A stretch of DNA of 64,000 bases, taken from NCBI GenBank assembly GCA_934668695.1, contig CAKUOD010000007.1:1-64000 (forward strand), in the 5' to 3' direction. Below are positions 7,846-16,824 of this stretch, in pieces. This DNA comes from an uncultured Collinsella sp. (lineage in GTDB: Bacteria; Actinomycetota; Coriobacteriia; Coriobacteriales; Coriobacteriaceae). A program made the position numbers and the translations under genes. The notes beneath the pieces were generated by a model. That model was given only the letters and a program-made list of their open reading frames with translations. It did no database searches and was not told where the DNA came from. How positions within the stretch are numbered: position 1 is the stretch's first letter; each line of letters opens with the position of its first letter.

Positions 7846-10800
7846 CTAGCGCTTACGGATGCCCCAGACCAGGGCTCCGACGCCGGCCATGGCAATGACG
7901 AATGCCATGAGCAGTGCAGCGGCCTGCTGGTCACCCGTGGTGGGCAGGAAACCCTTGACCGTCTTGACGATATTCGTCACGGTCTTGGGCGTACCGGGGT
8001 CGGGCGTCGGCACGGGCGTTTCAGGCTTCTTGTACGTGTTGTTGAACACGATACCCTCGACGCTCTTGTCGCCCTTGGCGTAGGCGACGCTCGCCTTGAG
8101 GTTACCCTCGCCGTCATCGACCACGTTGACGGTCGCGGTAAAGACGGACTTGTCGTAAGTCATACCGGTCTCGTCGCCCTTGACCTCGCTGATGGTGTAG
8201 ACGTACGTTCCGGGCTCGTCGTACTCGAACTTGTCGAAGTTGATCTTGCCGTCGGCATCGTTGGTGACGGTGGACTCGACGTCCTCGCCAACGAGCTTAA
8301 AGCTAAACTCGTCCTTCTTGAGCTCGCGGCCCTCGAGCACCTTGATGGCGCCGATGGAAACCTGCGTGGGCATGGCGTGATACTTGTTGGTAAACCCAGC
8401 CGACTCGGTGGTTCCCTCGAGCTTGTGCGTCGCGGTCAGCGTGCCGTCGCCGTTGTCGGTGACGGTGGTCACGACGGTGTAGGTCGCGCTGTCATAGGTG
8501 ACGCCCTTGTACAGGCCGAGCGCGTTGGGGCAAGCCTCGTGCAGCGTGTACGTGTGCGTGCCGGGTGCCTCGTAGCGGATCGGGCTCAGCGTAACGGTGC
8601 CGTTGGCGTCGTTGGTGCCACTAGCGACAGTCACGCCGTCCTCGAGCAGCTCAAACGTGAACTCTCCAGCTGCAAGGTCGCGTCCGGTCAGGCGCTTGAC
8701 CGTCTTGACCTGGTCGGTCACCACAGAATCGGTGGGCGTCACGCTGTAGGTGTTGGTGAACGTGAAGGCCGCACCGTCGTCGCCCTCGCGCACGACGCTC
8801 AGATGTCCGGCATTGTCGTCAGTCACGGTGTAGGAAACCTTGCGCGTGGCGTTGGCGTCGTTGGTCACGCCAGGGACGCTACCGGACTCGGTCACCGTGT
8901 AGGTAAAGGTGTGCGAGCGCGGAGTAGCGGCGGCAGGCTCGTTCTCGTCCTCGGATTCATCAGCGTTAACGTCGGCCTCGTCGGTCTTTGCCTCATCGGC
9001 ATTCGCCTCATCGGCTTCGGCTTCATCGGTTTCGGTCTCGTCGGTCGCGTCGCCCGTCACGCCCAGAGCGCGGTTGAGGTCCTCGAGCGTAAAGTGGATC
9101 TTGCCAAAGTCCACGTTGCCGGCCGCGTCGTTGGTTGCGGTCGCGTGCTCGGGCATCGGGGCGCCGGCCTCGTCGGGAGTCACGGTAAAGGTGAACTTGC
9201 CCGCGATGTCGGCCGGGGTCAGGCCCTCGGCAGCTTGGAGCTTCTTGGTGCCGGCGAGCGCGGCATCAACGGCATCGGTGCCGTAGACGTTCTCGAACTC
9301 GGGCTTGACGCCGTCGTAGACAGGCGTTGCCGTCAGGGTACCGTCGCCGTTATCGACGACAATGACCTTAAAGCTAAAGCTCGGCGTTGCGACCGTGATG
9401 CCCTTGGCCGCGAGCTGCGGCGTGAACTCAAAGGCGGTGTAACCGATGGTCCATGCAAGCTTGGCATCCTTATCGGTGCGGATGGCGCGCTTGGCGTTTA
9501 CCAAGTCGGCGAGCATCTCGGTGGTGTAATGCAGGAAACCGAAGCTTACCTGCCCATTAACGTTGGTAGTGCACGTGCCCTCGATGGCTTCCTTCTCACC
9601 TGCGTAGGCGATGCCAAAGTAGAACTCGCCGTCGGCCATCGGGCGACCGGTCAGGGTCTTGGTGGCAACGACCTTAGCAGGGTCGCCACCAGTCGTGTTG
9701 GTCGTAGCGCTATAGCTGTTGACGAACGGGACCACAGCGCTCTCGACCGCAGCGGCACCAGTCTTGTACTCGGTCACCAGCGTGCCCTCAGAGCCGCCGG
9801 AGACGGTTGTGGTGGCGGTAATCGTGCCGGCACCGTCGTCGGCAATGGCGATCGTCACGGTGCGCGCGGCGTCGTCATAGGTGTAACCGGGCTGGCCGTC
9901 GTTCTCCTCGGCCACGGTGTACTTGAAGGTCTTGCCGGCATCTGCCTGCGTAAACTTGACCTCATGGCCGGCCAGGATGTCGATCAAGCCGACCGTTGCC
10001 TCTGCCGTCGCAGGAGACTTGAATACGTTGGCGCCCTCGTGCAGGCCAAGTGCGCTGGCCGAAGCCTCGTCGGCAGGCGTCACGGTAAAGGTGAACTGGC
10101 CCTCGGTCATGGGACGTCCGGAAAGGGTCTTGCTGAGTTTGAGGCCGCCGGCCGCGGCGTAATCGAGCTCAGAACCATACGCGTTGGTAAAGCGTCCGTT
10201 TTCCTTCTTGGTGACGCTGGCGATCAGCTTGCCCTCGCCGTTCTCGGTCACGGTCACTTCGGCGGTCGCGACGTGCGCGTCGTACGTCATGCCAACCGTG
10301 CTGCCCGCGTTCTCGCGGATCTCGTACTTGTAGGTTCCGGCAGCCGTGTAGTGGATCCTGCCGAACTTGATGGCGGCGATGCCGTCCTTCGCGTCGCGCT
10401 TGCTCACGGTTACGGTTGCAGGATTGGGCAGCGGGGTGCCGTCGGGGGCGGTGATGGTAAAGCTGAACTCGTCCCCATCCGTCCACTCGCGACCGTCGAT
10501 GGCCTTGCTCAGGCCAAAGTCGAGGTCTGCATCGGTCGGGGCCACGCTGTAGGAGTTCTCGAAGGTCGCAGGCTTGTCGCTCTTCAGGACATGCTCGGCC
10601 TTGAGGGTGCCGTCACCGTTGTCCGTGATGGTGGTCTCGATGGTGTACTTGGCATCGCTGTAGGTAATGCCCTTGCTGGTGGTTCCGCCCTTGGCCTCGC
10701 GCAGCGTGTAGGGGTGCGTGCCGGGCTTGTCGTAGGTGATCTTGCCCATCGCAATCTTGCCGTCGGCATCGTTGGTGCCCTTGGCAACGACCACGTCGCC

Positions 10801-13800
10801 CTCGACGAGCTCAAAGCTAAACTCTCCGGCCTTGAGGCCGAGCTCGCGCCCGGTCAGAACCTTGGTCGCGGTGATCTGGTCGGTGACACTCGTCTCGACA
10901 GGCTTCACGTTATAAGTATTGGTGAACGTAAATGCCACATCGCCGTCCGGCTTGTGGGATACGCGCAGATTACCCTTGCCGTCATCGGTCACGGTGAAGG
11001 AAACCTCGCGCGACAGTTTGGCGTCGTTGGTCACGCCAGCGACCTCGCCGGACTCGGTCACGGTGTAGGTAAAGGTGTGCTCACGCTTTTCGGGCTTCTC
11101 GCCCAGAGCATTGTTAAGGTCATCGAGCGTAAAGTGGATCTCGCCAAAGTCGACCTTGCCGTCGGCGTCGTTGTGCACGCTCGCGCTCGCAGGCATAGGC
11201 GCACCCTCTTCGCCGGTCACGGTAAAGGTGAACTTGCCGGCGATATCGGCCGGGGCCAGGCCTTTGGCGACCTGCAGGTTCTTGATGCCCGCAAGCGGTG
11301 CCTCGGCGGCATTCGTGTTGTAAGTGTTCTTGAACTCGATGCTCTTGGCGTCCTTGTGGCCCTTTAGCTCATGCGTGGCCACAAGCTTGCCCTTGCCGTT
11401 GTCGGCAATGGTCGTCACGATGGTATATTCCGTTTCGTCGTAGGCAATACCGCCGGCGTCACCCTTGACCTCGCGCAGCTTGTAGATGTGCTGGCCGACC
11501 TCTTTGTACTCGATGGCGCTGAACGTCACCTTACCGTCGGCGTCGTTTGTAACGGCCTCGACAGGCTTTTCTTCCTTGTCCACGATCTCGCGCAGCTCGA
11601 AGCTGAACTCGCCGGCCGCAAGATCGCGCCCGGTCAGAGACTTGGTCACGTCAATCTTGTCGGTAACGCTGGACTCAACAGGCTCCGCAGTGTAAACGTT
11701 CTTGAACTCGTTCTCGCCTGCTTCGCTCCAAGTCACCTTCACGTCAGCGCTGAGCTCGCCCTTCTTGTTGGGCGTCACCGTCACGGTGATCTCCGCGACG
11801 TTCTTGCTGTAGGCAACGCCGTCAACCGTGGTCCCAGCGTTCTTCTCGCTGACCTTGTAGACATACGTGCCAGGTGCCTTGTATTCGATCGTGCCGAAGT
11901 TAATGGCCGCCTTGCCCTTGTCATTCAGATCGTCCTTGGTCACGGACGCAAACACGGTCGCAGTCGCGGCCACGGGCATCGGGGCGTTGCCCTCGGACGT
12001 CAGCCCAAACTCAAACTTGTCCTCCTTCGTCCAGTCGCGGCCCACGAGCACCTTGGTCAAGCCAAAGCTCGCCTTGGTGTCCACCGTTGCCGGCGTCATG
12101 TCGTACTTATAGCTGATCTTGCCGTTGTTGCCCAGGTAGGAGTTGACATGCGTCGCGGTCGCCTTGGCGGACATGTTGTTCCACTTGGGGTTGAGAACGT
12201 CTTTCGCGGTCTCGGTGTTGTTGCCGCCCACGCTATCTTTGGTGGTATGGAGTTCGTCGATAAAGGCCAGGCGCGCGGTCCCGATGCTAAACGACAGGTT
12301 TCCGTCCTTGTCGGCAACAATAGCGCCGTCGAACTTCGCGGCGTCGCCGCCGATAAACTCGATGACGGCGACGGCGGATTTGGCCTCGCCGTTCTCGCCC
12401 TGCTCCTCAAACTCATCCTTGTAGTAATAGGTGCCCTTTTCTGCCAGCGAATTCTTTGCAGGCTGCGTGCAGTCCTTATCCGTGTAAATAGGAGTCTGCT
12501 TCTGGAAGTAGTAGTAGCGGTTGGTGTCGGCTGGCTCAAAGGTCGCAACCGTATCACCCAGCTCGCCGCGGCTCCACTTGTTCGCGTAGAAATTCACGGT
12601 CTTGGCGCCGTTGGCAACAGTCGTATTGTTCTTGATGTAATCCTTGAGCCCCGTTACTTTCTCGGGCGTAAACAGGTTGTCGAGCGCAGCGCTCTTCACG
12701 CTCGAAGCGTACTTCACGCGGATAGGCTGAGCGCTGTCGACCGAGAGCTTGCCGTCTTCGTTCTTAAAGTGGCTCTGCGGAATCAACGACGCAGGGATGC
12801 TGACCGTTACGATATCGCCCTTCTGGGGATTGTCCTTGTCAGCGTGCTGCACCGTGATAAGCAGGTCTTTTGCCTTGCCGGTGAACTCGTAGGTGTCGGT
12901 ATTGGTTTCCTTGTTGAACGTCTTGCTCGTCTTGGTAAACGACGTACCGTTGATGATGGCTTCGGTAAAGCCGTCGACCTGCATAAAGTCGCCCAGCTCG
13001 TCGGTAAACGTAACATAGCCGGACTTGTTCGCGTCGTAACCCGTAGGGATTTTGGTCGGATGAGGTGCTTCAGACGTAATGGCCTTTGAAATGTCGTCGA
13101 AGACCTTCTTGAGCTCATCGGCATTGGTCGCCGACTTGTAGTAGTCGGAGTTTTCCGCGCGCGTACCGTGGGTGTCCCATGACGTAGCATTGGGATAGTT
13201 GCTCGACACGGCCTGCATGAACTTGTTCTCTTGGCTTGTCTTCGAATCTTGGACGCGTGCACTGGGGTTCGCACCATCAAAGATACCGATGGTGTAAACG
13301 GTGGCCTTGCCGTCCTTCATGTTCTTGGCAGCCGTCACGGCATCGTTGGCGACCTTAGAATCAAAGTCGCTATAACTCGTTGGTTTGCCGTCGGTAAAGA
13401 ACACAACAATCTTCTTGGCGTCAGCGCGGCCAGAAGTTATGTCCTCGGCTAGCTTCAGACCATTGTCGGCGCGCGTGGCGCCGGCAGGCTTAATTTTCTT
13501 AATTGTATTCTTAAGAGCAGTAGCGCCGGCGCCGGAGCAATCGGTCAGGCCCGCCATTACCTGAGAGTAGTTATAGGTATTAAGTTGACCATATTCCCAT
13601 TTATCGTATGTGTCGTTGCCGATCTTTTTATTCTCATCACCCGAGAACTTAATGACAGCAACCCTATGCTGCCTGCCTACGCCCTCGATGCTCTCGTTTT
13701 GCTTGGCGATGGTATCAATAAAGCTATAGGCAGCGTTCTTTAGAGCTGTAATGCGCTTAGTGCTGTCGGTATCGCCCATAGCGCTATCCATCGAACCAGA

Positions 13801-14166
13801 GGCATCCAGCACCATCACGATATCGAGCGGCGTGGTGACCGTCACGGTTGAATTGGATGTCGAGGACATCGCCGAAAGCGTGGTCACAAAATCTGATGCT
13901 TCGTCTTTTCCGGTCTCCTTGACCGTCTTGTCGGTCCAGATTCGGCCGACGTTTTGAGTCGTTACTTTATTACCGCTGTGGCCGGCCGCCCAGATTTCCC
14001 AGCGTCCGCTGGTGTCGGGGTCGACAACCGTTCCAGTCGCCGTCGGTCCGTCCATTCCTGTGCTGGACCTGGCGTTGGCCTCGGGCAGCATGGCGAATGC
14101 TGCAGCCGGCAACACCAGCACTACGGCCAGCATCACCGCCAAGAGACCCCTCGTGTACTTACCCAT
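7846..14166 (-). CDS. LPXTG-anchored giant adhesin: VWA domain plus ~10 pilin-type isopeptide modules
   Basis: Cell-wall protein of 2106 residues. A signal peptide (MGKYTRGLLAVMLAVVLVLP, cleavage near AFA/ANA) is followed by a von Willebrand A domain with a complete MIDAS motif, DASGS at residues 121-125. From about residue 690 to 2050 there are about ten repeats of roughly 125 residues. Each opens with a variant of TKxLTGRxxxxGEFxFxL and carries NDADGKVxF and HxYxLxE blocks, as in Spy0128/FctA-type pilin domains that form Lys-Asn isopeptide bonds. Repeats begin near residues 690, 830, 955, 1090, 1210, 1335, 1490, 1635, 1810 and 1930. An acidic Glu/Asp/Ala-rich insertion lies at about 1702-1745. 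The C-terminus has LPTTG at 2074-2078, a hydrophobic segment and the basic tail GIRKR. Surface attachment or pilus-like adhesion is inferred; no dedicated sortase gene is adjacent. Confidence 0.93.
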   Translation of the reverse strand: MGKYTRGLLAVMLAVVLVLPAAAFAMLPEANARSSTGMDGPTATGTVVDPDTSGRWEIWAAGHSGNKVTTQNVGRIWTDKTVKETGKDEASDFVTTLSAMSSTSNSTVTVTTPLDIVMVLDASGSMDSAMGDTDSTKRITALKNAAYSFIDTIAKQNESIEGVGRQHRVAVIKFSGDENKKIGNDTYDKWEYGQLNTYNYSQVMAGLTDCSGAGATALKNTIKKIKPAGATRADNGLKLAEDITSGRADAKKIVVFFTDGKPTSYSDFDSKVANDAVTAAKNMKDGKATVYTIGIFDGANPSARVQDSKTSQENKFMQAVSSNYPNATSWDTHGTRAENSDYYKSATNADELKKVFDDISKAITSEAPHPTKIPTGYDANKSGYVTFTDELGDFMQVDGFTEAIINGTSFTKTSKTFNKETNTDTYEFTGKAKDLLITVQHADKDNPQKGDIVTVSIPASLIPQSHFKNEDGKLSVDSAQPIRVKYASSVKSAALDNLFTPEKVTGLKDYIKNNTTVANGAKTVNFYANKWSRGELGDTVATFEPADTNRYYYFQKQTPIYTDKDCTQPAKNSLAEKGTYYYKDEFEEQGENGEAKSAVAVIEFIGGDAAKFDGAIVADKDGNLSFSIGTARLAFIDELHTTKDSVGGNNTETAKDVLNPKWNNMSAKATATHVNSYLGNNGKISYKYDMTPATVDTKASFGLTKVLVGRDWTKEDKFEFGLTSEGNAPMPVAATATVFASVTKDDLNDKGKAAINFGTIEYKAPGTYVYKVSEKNAGTTVDGVAYSKNVAEITVTVTPNKKGELSADVKVTWSEAGENEFKNVYTAEPVESSVTDKIDVTKSLTGRDLAAGEFSFELREIVDKEEKPVEAVTNDADGKVTFSAIEYKEVGQHIYKLREVKGDAGGIAYDETEYTIVTTIADNGKGKLVATHELKGHKDAKSIEFKNTYNTNAAEAPLAGIKNLQVAKGLAPADIAGKFTFTVTGEEGAPMPASASVHNDADGKVDFGEIHFTLDDLNNALGEKPEKREHTFTYTVTESGEVAGVTNDAKLSREVSFTVTDDGKGNLRVSHKPDGDVAFTFTNTYNVKPVETSVTDQITATKVLTGRELGLKAGEFSFELVEGDVVVAKGTNDADGKIAMGKITYDKPGTHPYTLREAKGGTTSKGITYSDAKYTIETTITDNGDGTLKAEHVLKSDKPATFENSYSVAPTDADLDFGLSKAIDGREWTDGDEFSFTITAPDGTPLPNPATVTVSKRDAKDGIAAIKFGRIHYTAAGTYKYEIRENAGSTVGMTYDAHVATAEVTVTENGEGKLIASVTKKENGRFTNAYGSELDYAAAGGLKLSKTLSGRPMTEGQFTFTVTPADEASASALGLHEGANVFKSPATAEATVGLIDILAGHEVKFTQADAGKTFKYTVAEENDGQPGYTYDDAARTVTIAIADDGAGTITATTTVSGGSEGTLVTEYKTGAAAVESAVVPFVNSYSATTNTTGGDPAKVVATKTLTGRPMADGEFYFGIAYAGEKEAIEGTCTTNVNGQVSFGFLHYTTEMLADLVNAKRAIRTDKDAKLAWTIGYTAFEFTPQLAAKGITVATPSFSFKVIVVDNGDGTLTATPVYDGVKPEFENVYGTDAVDAALAGTKKLQAAEGLTPADIAGKFTFTVTPDEAGAPMPEHATATNDAAGNVDFGKIHFTLEDLNRALGVTGDATDETETDEAEADEANADEAKTDEADVNADESEDENEPAAATPRSHTFTYTVTESGSVPGVTNDANATRKVSYTVTDDNAGHLSVVREGDDGAAFTFTNTYSVTPTDSVVTDQVKTVKRLTGRDLAAGEFTFELLEDGVTVASGTNDANGTVTLSPIRYEAPGTHTYTLHEACPNALGLYKGVTYDSATYTVVTTVTDNGDGTLTATHKLEGTTESAGFTNKYHAMPTQVSIGAIKVLEGRELKKDEFSFKLVGEDVESTVTNDADGKINFDKFEYDEPGTYVYTISEVKGDETGMTYDKSVFTATVNVVDDGEGNLKASVAYAKGDKSVEGIVFNNTYKKPETPVPTPDPGTPKTVTNIVKTVKGFLPTTGDQQAAALLMAFVIAMAGVGALVWGIRKR

Positions 14167-14267
14167 CGTGTCTCCCTTCTCGCAGGATCAGACCTTGCAT
14201 CAGCCTAAAGTTACGGAATGAGACACAGTTAGGGCAGGTGACACACGTTCCAGATTCGATTTTGGGC

Positions 14268-14285
14268 GTGAGACAAATGTCTCAC
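14268..14285. repeat. Short perfect palindrome upstream of the adhesin gene
   Basis: GTGAGACAAATGTCTCAC, with related GAGACACAG sequences at about 14221 and 14293. It lies about 100 bases upstream of the adhesin start (14166), so it could be an operator or a small repeat. No further evidence. Confidence 0.4.
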
Positions 14286-14392
14286 CAAAGTTGAGACACA
14301 GCGTTTTCGCAGGAAAACGGATGCGACTCAAAAGTCGTGAGCGCGCACAGCGGCAAACGGCGCCATGTGGAGCCTTGCAGGGGCAAAATGAC

Positions 14393-14417
14393 CCGTTTTC
14401 CTCCGTCCCCGGGGGAT
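14393..14417. repeat. Dispersed CCGTTTTCCTCCGTCCCC block
   Basis: Identical to the 25-bp block at 7505-7529 on the other side of the adhesin gene; again next to a long palindrome (14444-14602). Confidence 0.65.
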
Positions 14418-14443
14418 AAGAGGCTGTTACCAATACGGCGCCA

Positions 14444-14602
14444 TTTCAAAAGTATGCCGGTTTACTACGATAAAAACGAAATCCCCGACCACACCCGCTT
14501 TTTTCGCAAAGTCGCAAGCCGTCTACCTGCGGTTTTGTTTTTGCCGAATGCGGTGTGGTTGGAGGTTGGCGATTTATCGTAGTAAACCGGCATAGTTTTG
14601 TT
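14444..14602. repeat. Long nested palindromic element, copy C
   Basis: Outer arms of about 28 bp: TTTCAAAAGTATGCCGGTTT onward at 14444-14472, and its inverse at 14575-14602 ending CCGGCATAGTTTTGTT. Inner arms ATCCCCGACCACACC and GGTGTGGTTGGAGGTT. The core keeps CTACCTGCGGTTTTG. The arm mixes the CCGGTTTAC of copies A/E with the TACTACG of copies B/D. The rest of the 14167-14674 gap shows no gene. Confidence 0.78.
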
Positions 14603-14674
14603 CGCGGCAGCCTAACCGCGCGTTCACGCGCGGGGCCGGCGGGGCATTTTTGCCCCGCCGGCCCCGTCTTCGCG

Positions 14675-15016
14675 CTATTCCGGCTTGGTTTCTACCGTGG
14701 GAGTCTTGTCCGCCGCAACTGGGGTACGGGCGGCGTCCATACTCAGGCAGTGCTTGGGGCAGCTTTCGATGCATTCGCCACACACCACGCAGGCGTACGG
14801 GTCGATCGACCAGGTGCCGCCCTTGCGATCGACCGCGAGCGCGCCCGCCGGGCAGCGACGCGCACACATGCCGCAGCAGATGCACACATCCATGTCGTTA
14901 ACGATATGTCCACGCAGGCGCTCGGGCGCTGCGAGCTCCTCCTGCGGATAGCACACCGTGACCGGCTGCTTGACCATAGAACCCAAGGCCGTCTTGGCAA
15001 ATGTCAGTAAACTCAT
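14675..15016 (-). CDS. Ech-type hydrogenase ferredoxin-like subunit (2x[4Fe-4S])
   Basis: A 113-residue polyferredoxin-like subunit matching EchF/HyfH-type proteins. Two cluster motifs are visible, CICCGMCARRCP and CVVCGECIESCP, each with the four Cys needed for a [4Fe-4S] centre. It has a short N-terminal part and an unconserved Thr/Pro/Lys tail. It is the last gene of the hydrogenase operon, starting 6 bases after the large-subunit stop. Its role would be electron transfer from reduced ferredoxin toward the small subunit. The lack of a NADH-binding module in the operon argues for ferredoxin as the donor. Confidence 0.9.
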   Translation of the reverse strand: MSLLTFAKTALGSMVKQPVTVCYPQEELAAPERLRGHIVNDMDVCICCGMCARRCPAGALAVDRKGGTWSIDPYACVVCGECIESCPKHCLSMDAARTPVAADKTPTVETKPE

Positions 15017-15022
15017 GCCGGC

Positions 15023-16111
15023 CTACCTTTCCGTGCAGCTAATGCAAGGGTCGATGGTCAGGATAATCATGGGCACGTTGGCGATGAGCACGCCCTGCAG
15101 CGCATGCGTCAGACCAGCCAGGTTCTGCGACGTCGGCGTGCGCACGCGGAAGCGATCCAAGTTCTTGGTGCCGTTGCCGCGCACATAGTAATACGCCTCA
15201 CCGCGCGGCTGCTCAATCACAACCTCGCCGCGGGCACCATCGGCCGGCGTAAGCTTGGTACGTCCACCGATACCGTCATGCGGAATCTTTGCCACGAGTT
15301 CCTTGATAATGTCCATGGCCTGCGTGACCTCGGCGCATCGCACCTGGCAGCGGGCATAGCAGTCACCGTCGGTGGCAACGATGGGCTCAAACGCGGACAG
15401 GTCCGCATAGGCGCCGTCGCCGAACATGCGCACGTCGTAGTCCACGCCCGAGGCGCGGCCAAACGGACCGACCATCGAAAGATCCAGCGCGTCCTTCTTG
15501 CTGATCACGCCCACGCCATGCAGGCGCTCGCCGCAGCTGGCGTCGTCCAAAAACGTATGCACCAGCGCCTCGTAGTCGGAACGCATGGCATCGAGCGTCT
15601 GGACAATGCCCGCCAGCTCGGAGTCCTCGATGTCGTGCTTAAGGCCGCCGATCTCGTTGATCGACAGAATCACGCGACCGCCGCAGGTGCTCTCAAAGAT
15701 CTTGAGGATCTGCTCGCGCAGGGTCCATGAACGATAGAACAGTGCCTCAAAGCCAAAGGCATCGGCGAGCAGGCCCAGCCACAGCAGGTGCGAGTGGATG
15801 CGCGAAAGCTCGTGCAAAATGGTGCGGATATACTGCACGCGGCCGGGCACCTCGATGTCAAGCATGCGTTCGCAGGCGCTGGCATAGCCGCAGCTGTGGC
15901 CCACGGCGCAAATGCCGCAGATGCGCTCGGCGATGTAGCCAAACTGATGCATATCGCGCTTTTCGGTGAGCTTCTCGAGCCCGCGGTGCACAAAGCCGAT
16001 CTGCGGAATTGCCTCGATGACGCGGTCGTCCTCGATCACCAGGTCCAGATGAAGCGGCTCGGGCAGCACCGGGTGCTGCGGGCCAAACGGAATAACGGAG
16101 CGATGTGCCAT
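15023..16111 (-). CDS. Group 4 [NiFe] hydrogenase large subunit (EchE/NuoD-like)
   Basis: Catalytic subunit of 362 residues. Both metal-binding motifs are intact: RICGICAVGHS near residue 63 and DPCISCTER at the extreme C-terminus. These four Cys ligate the NiFe centre, so this is a true hydrogenase and not a complex I NuoD subunit. Only three residues follow the last Cys, so there is no C-terminal peptide to be removed by a maturation protease, as known for EchE and CooH. Neighbouring genes supply NuoC-, NuoB-, NuoL/NuoH- and ferredoxin-like subunits. No hyp maturation genes are in the window. Confidence 0.94.
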   Translation of the reverse strand: MAHRSVIPFGPQHPVLPEPLHLDLVIEDDRVIEAIPQIGFVHRGLEKLTEKRDMHQFGYIAERICGICAVGHSCGYASACERMLDIEVPGRVQYIRTILHELSRIHSHLLWLGLLADAFGFEALFYRSWTLREQILKIFESTCGGRVILSINEIGGLKHDIEDSELAGIVQTLDAMRSDYEALVHTFLDDASCGERLHGVGVISKKDALDLSMVGPFGRASGVDYDVRMFGDGAYADLSAFEPIVATDGDCYARCQVRCAEVTQAMDIIKELVAKIPHDGIGGRTKLTPADGARGEVVIEQPRGEAYYYVRGNGTKNLDRFRVRTPTSQNLAGLTHALQGVLIANVPMIILTIDPCISCTER

Positions 16112-16116
16112 GGACC

Positions 16117-16824
16117 TTACGCCTCCTTTTTCTGCTTGTCGCGGGCGGCCTTGGCGGCAAGCGCCGCGCGGACCTTGGCCGCTTTCTCGGGATCCATGGC
16201 GGCGAGCTTTGCCTCCATCTCGGCAGCCTTGAGCGCCGCCTTCGCAGCGGCTTCATCATGCTGATCATCGGAGCCGGCAGCCGCAGCGGGCTTGGCGGCA
16301 GCAGTGCCTGCGGCATCGCCGGCACCCTCCCCCGCAGCGGCAGCAGCGGCGGCCTTCTCGGCCGCGGCCTTGCGCGCTTTGGCCTCGGCGGCGGCGCGGA
16401 CCTTCATGGCCTTCTCGCGCGCGGCCTTCACCTCGGGCGAAATGACGCTCATGGGCTCGGCAGTCGAAACCTGGTAGAAAAAGCCCTTAAAGTCGATCTG
16501 CATGTCGGTGATGGCAAGACCAAACAGGTCGTGCGCTTCGTTTTCAAACGGGAATACTGCCGGATAGTACGAGCTGATGGACGGAATCTCCTGGTACTGA
16601 TTAATTCCCTCAACCACCAGGTTCTCGATCGCATAGCTGCCGTCCTGCGCAATCTGCTCCTGAGCAGCACGAACGTTGATAAACGTATAGACCAAGCGAT
16701 ACGTGCCGTCGTCGACGTTGCGCTCGGCGTGCATCTGCACAAAGCGCGCGCCGACGCCCTTGAGCGCCTGAACATGCGGCAGGAGCTCGTCGATCCCGAC
16801 GGTGGTATAGATAGCCTTTTGCAT
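16117..16824 (-). CDS. Hydrogenase subunit, NuoC/EchD-like (30 kDa-type) with Ala/Lys-rich tail
   Basis: A 235-residue protein whose first 130 residues match the NuoC/30 kDa family. The diagnostic stretch is ISSYYPAVFPFENEAHDLFG, where family members carry the ER/E-x-DLFG motif. The C-terminal 100 residues are a low-complexity Ala/Lys/Glu tail, unusual for this small subunit and likely helical; it could be a docking arm. It overlaps the upstream NuoB-like gene by one base and is followed after 5 bases by the large subunit. It would structurally join small and large subunits. Confidence 0.88.
   Translation of the reverse strand: MQKAIYTTVGIDELLPHVQALKGVGARFVQMHAERNVDDGTYRLVYTFINVRAAQEQIAQDGSYAIENLVVEGINQYQEIPSISSYYPAVFPFENEAHDLFGLAITDMQIDFKGFFYQVSTAEPMSVISPEVKAAREKAMKVRAAAEAKARKAAAEKAAAAAAAGEGAGDAAGTAAAKPAAAAGSDDQHDEAAAKAALKAAEMEAKLAAMDPEKAAKVRAALAAKAARDKQKKEA

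Noticed and set aside
7687..11367. Long plus-strand frame of about 1226 codons opposite the adhesin
   Set aside because: It mirrors the repeats of the adhesin, is composed of Val/Gly/Arg/His-rich low-information sequence, and has no recognisable domain; the minus-strand frame has signal peptide, MIDAS and LPTTG.
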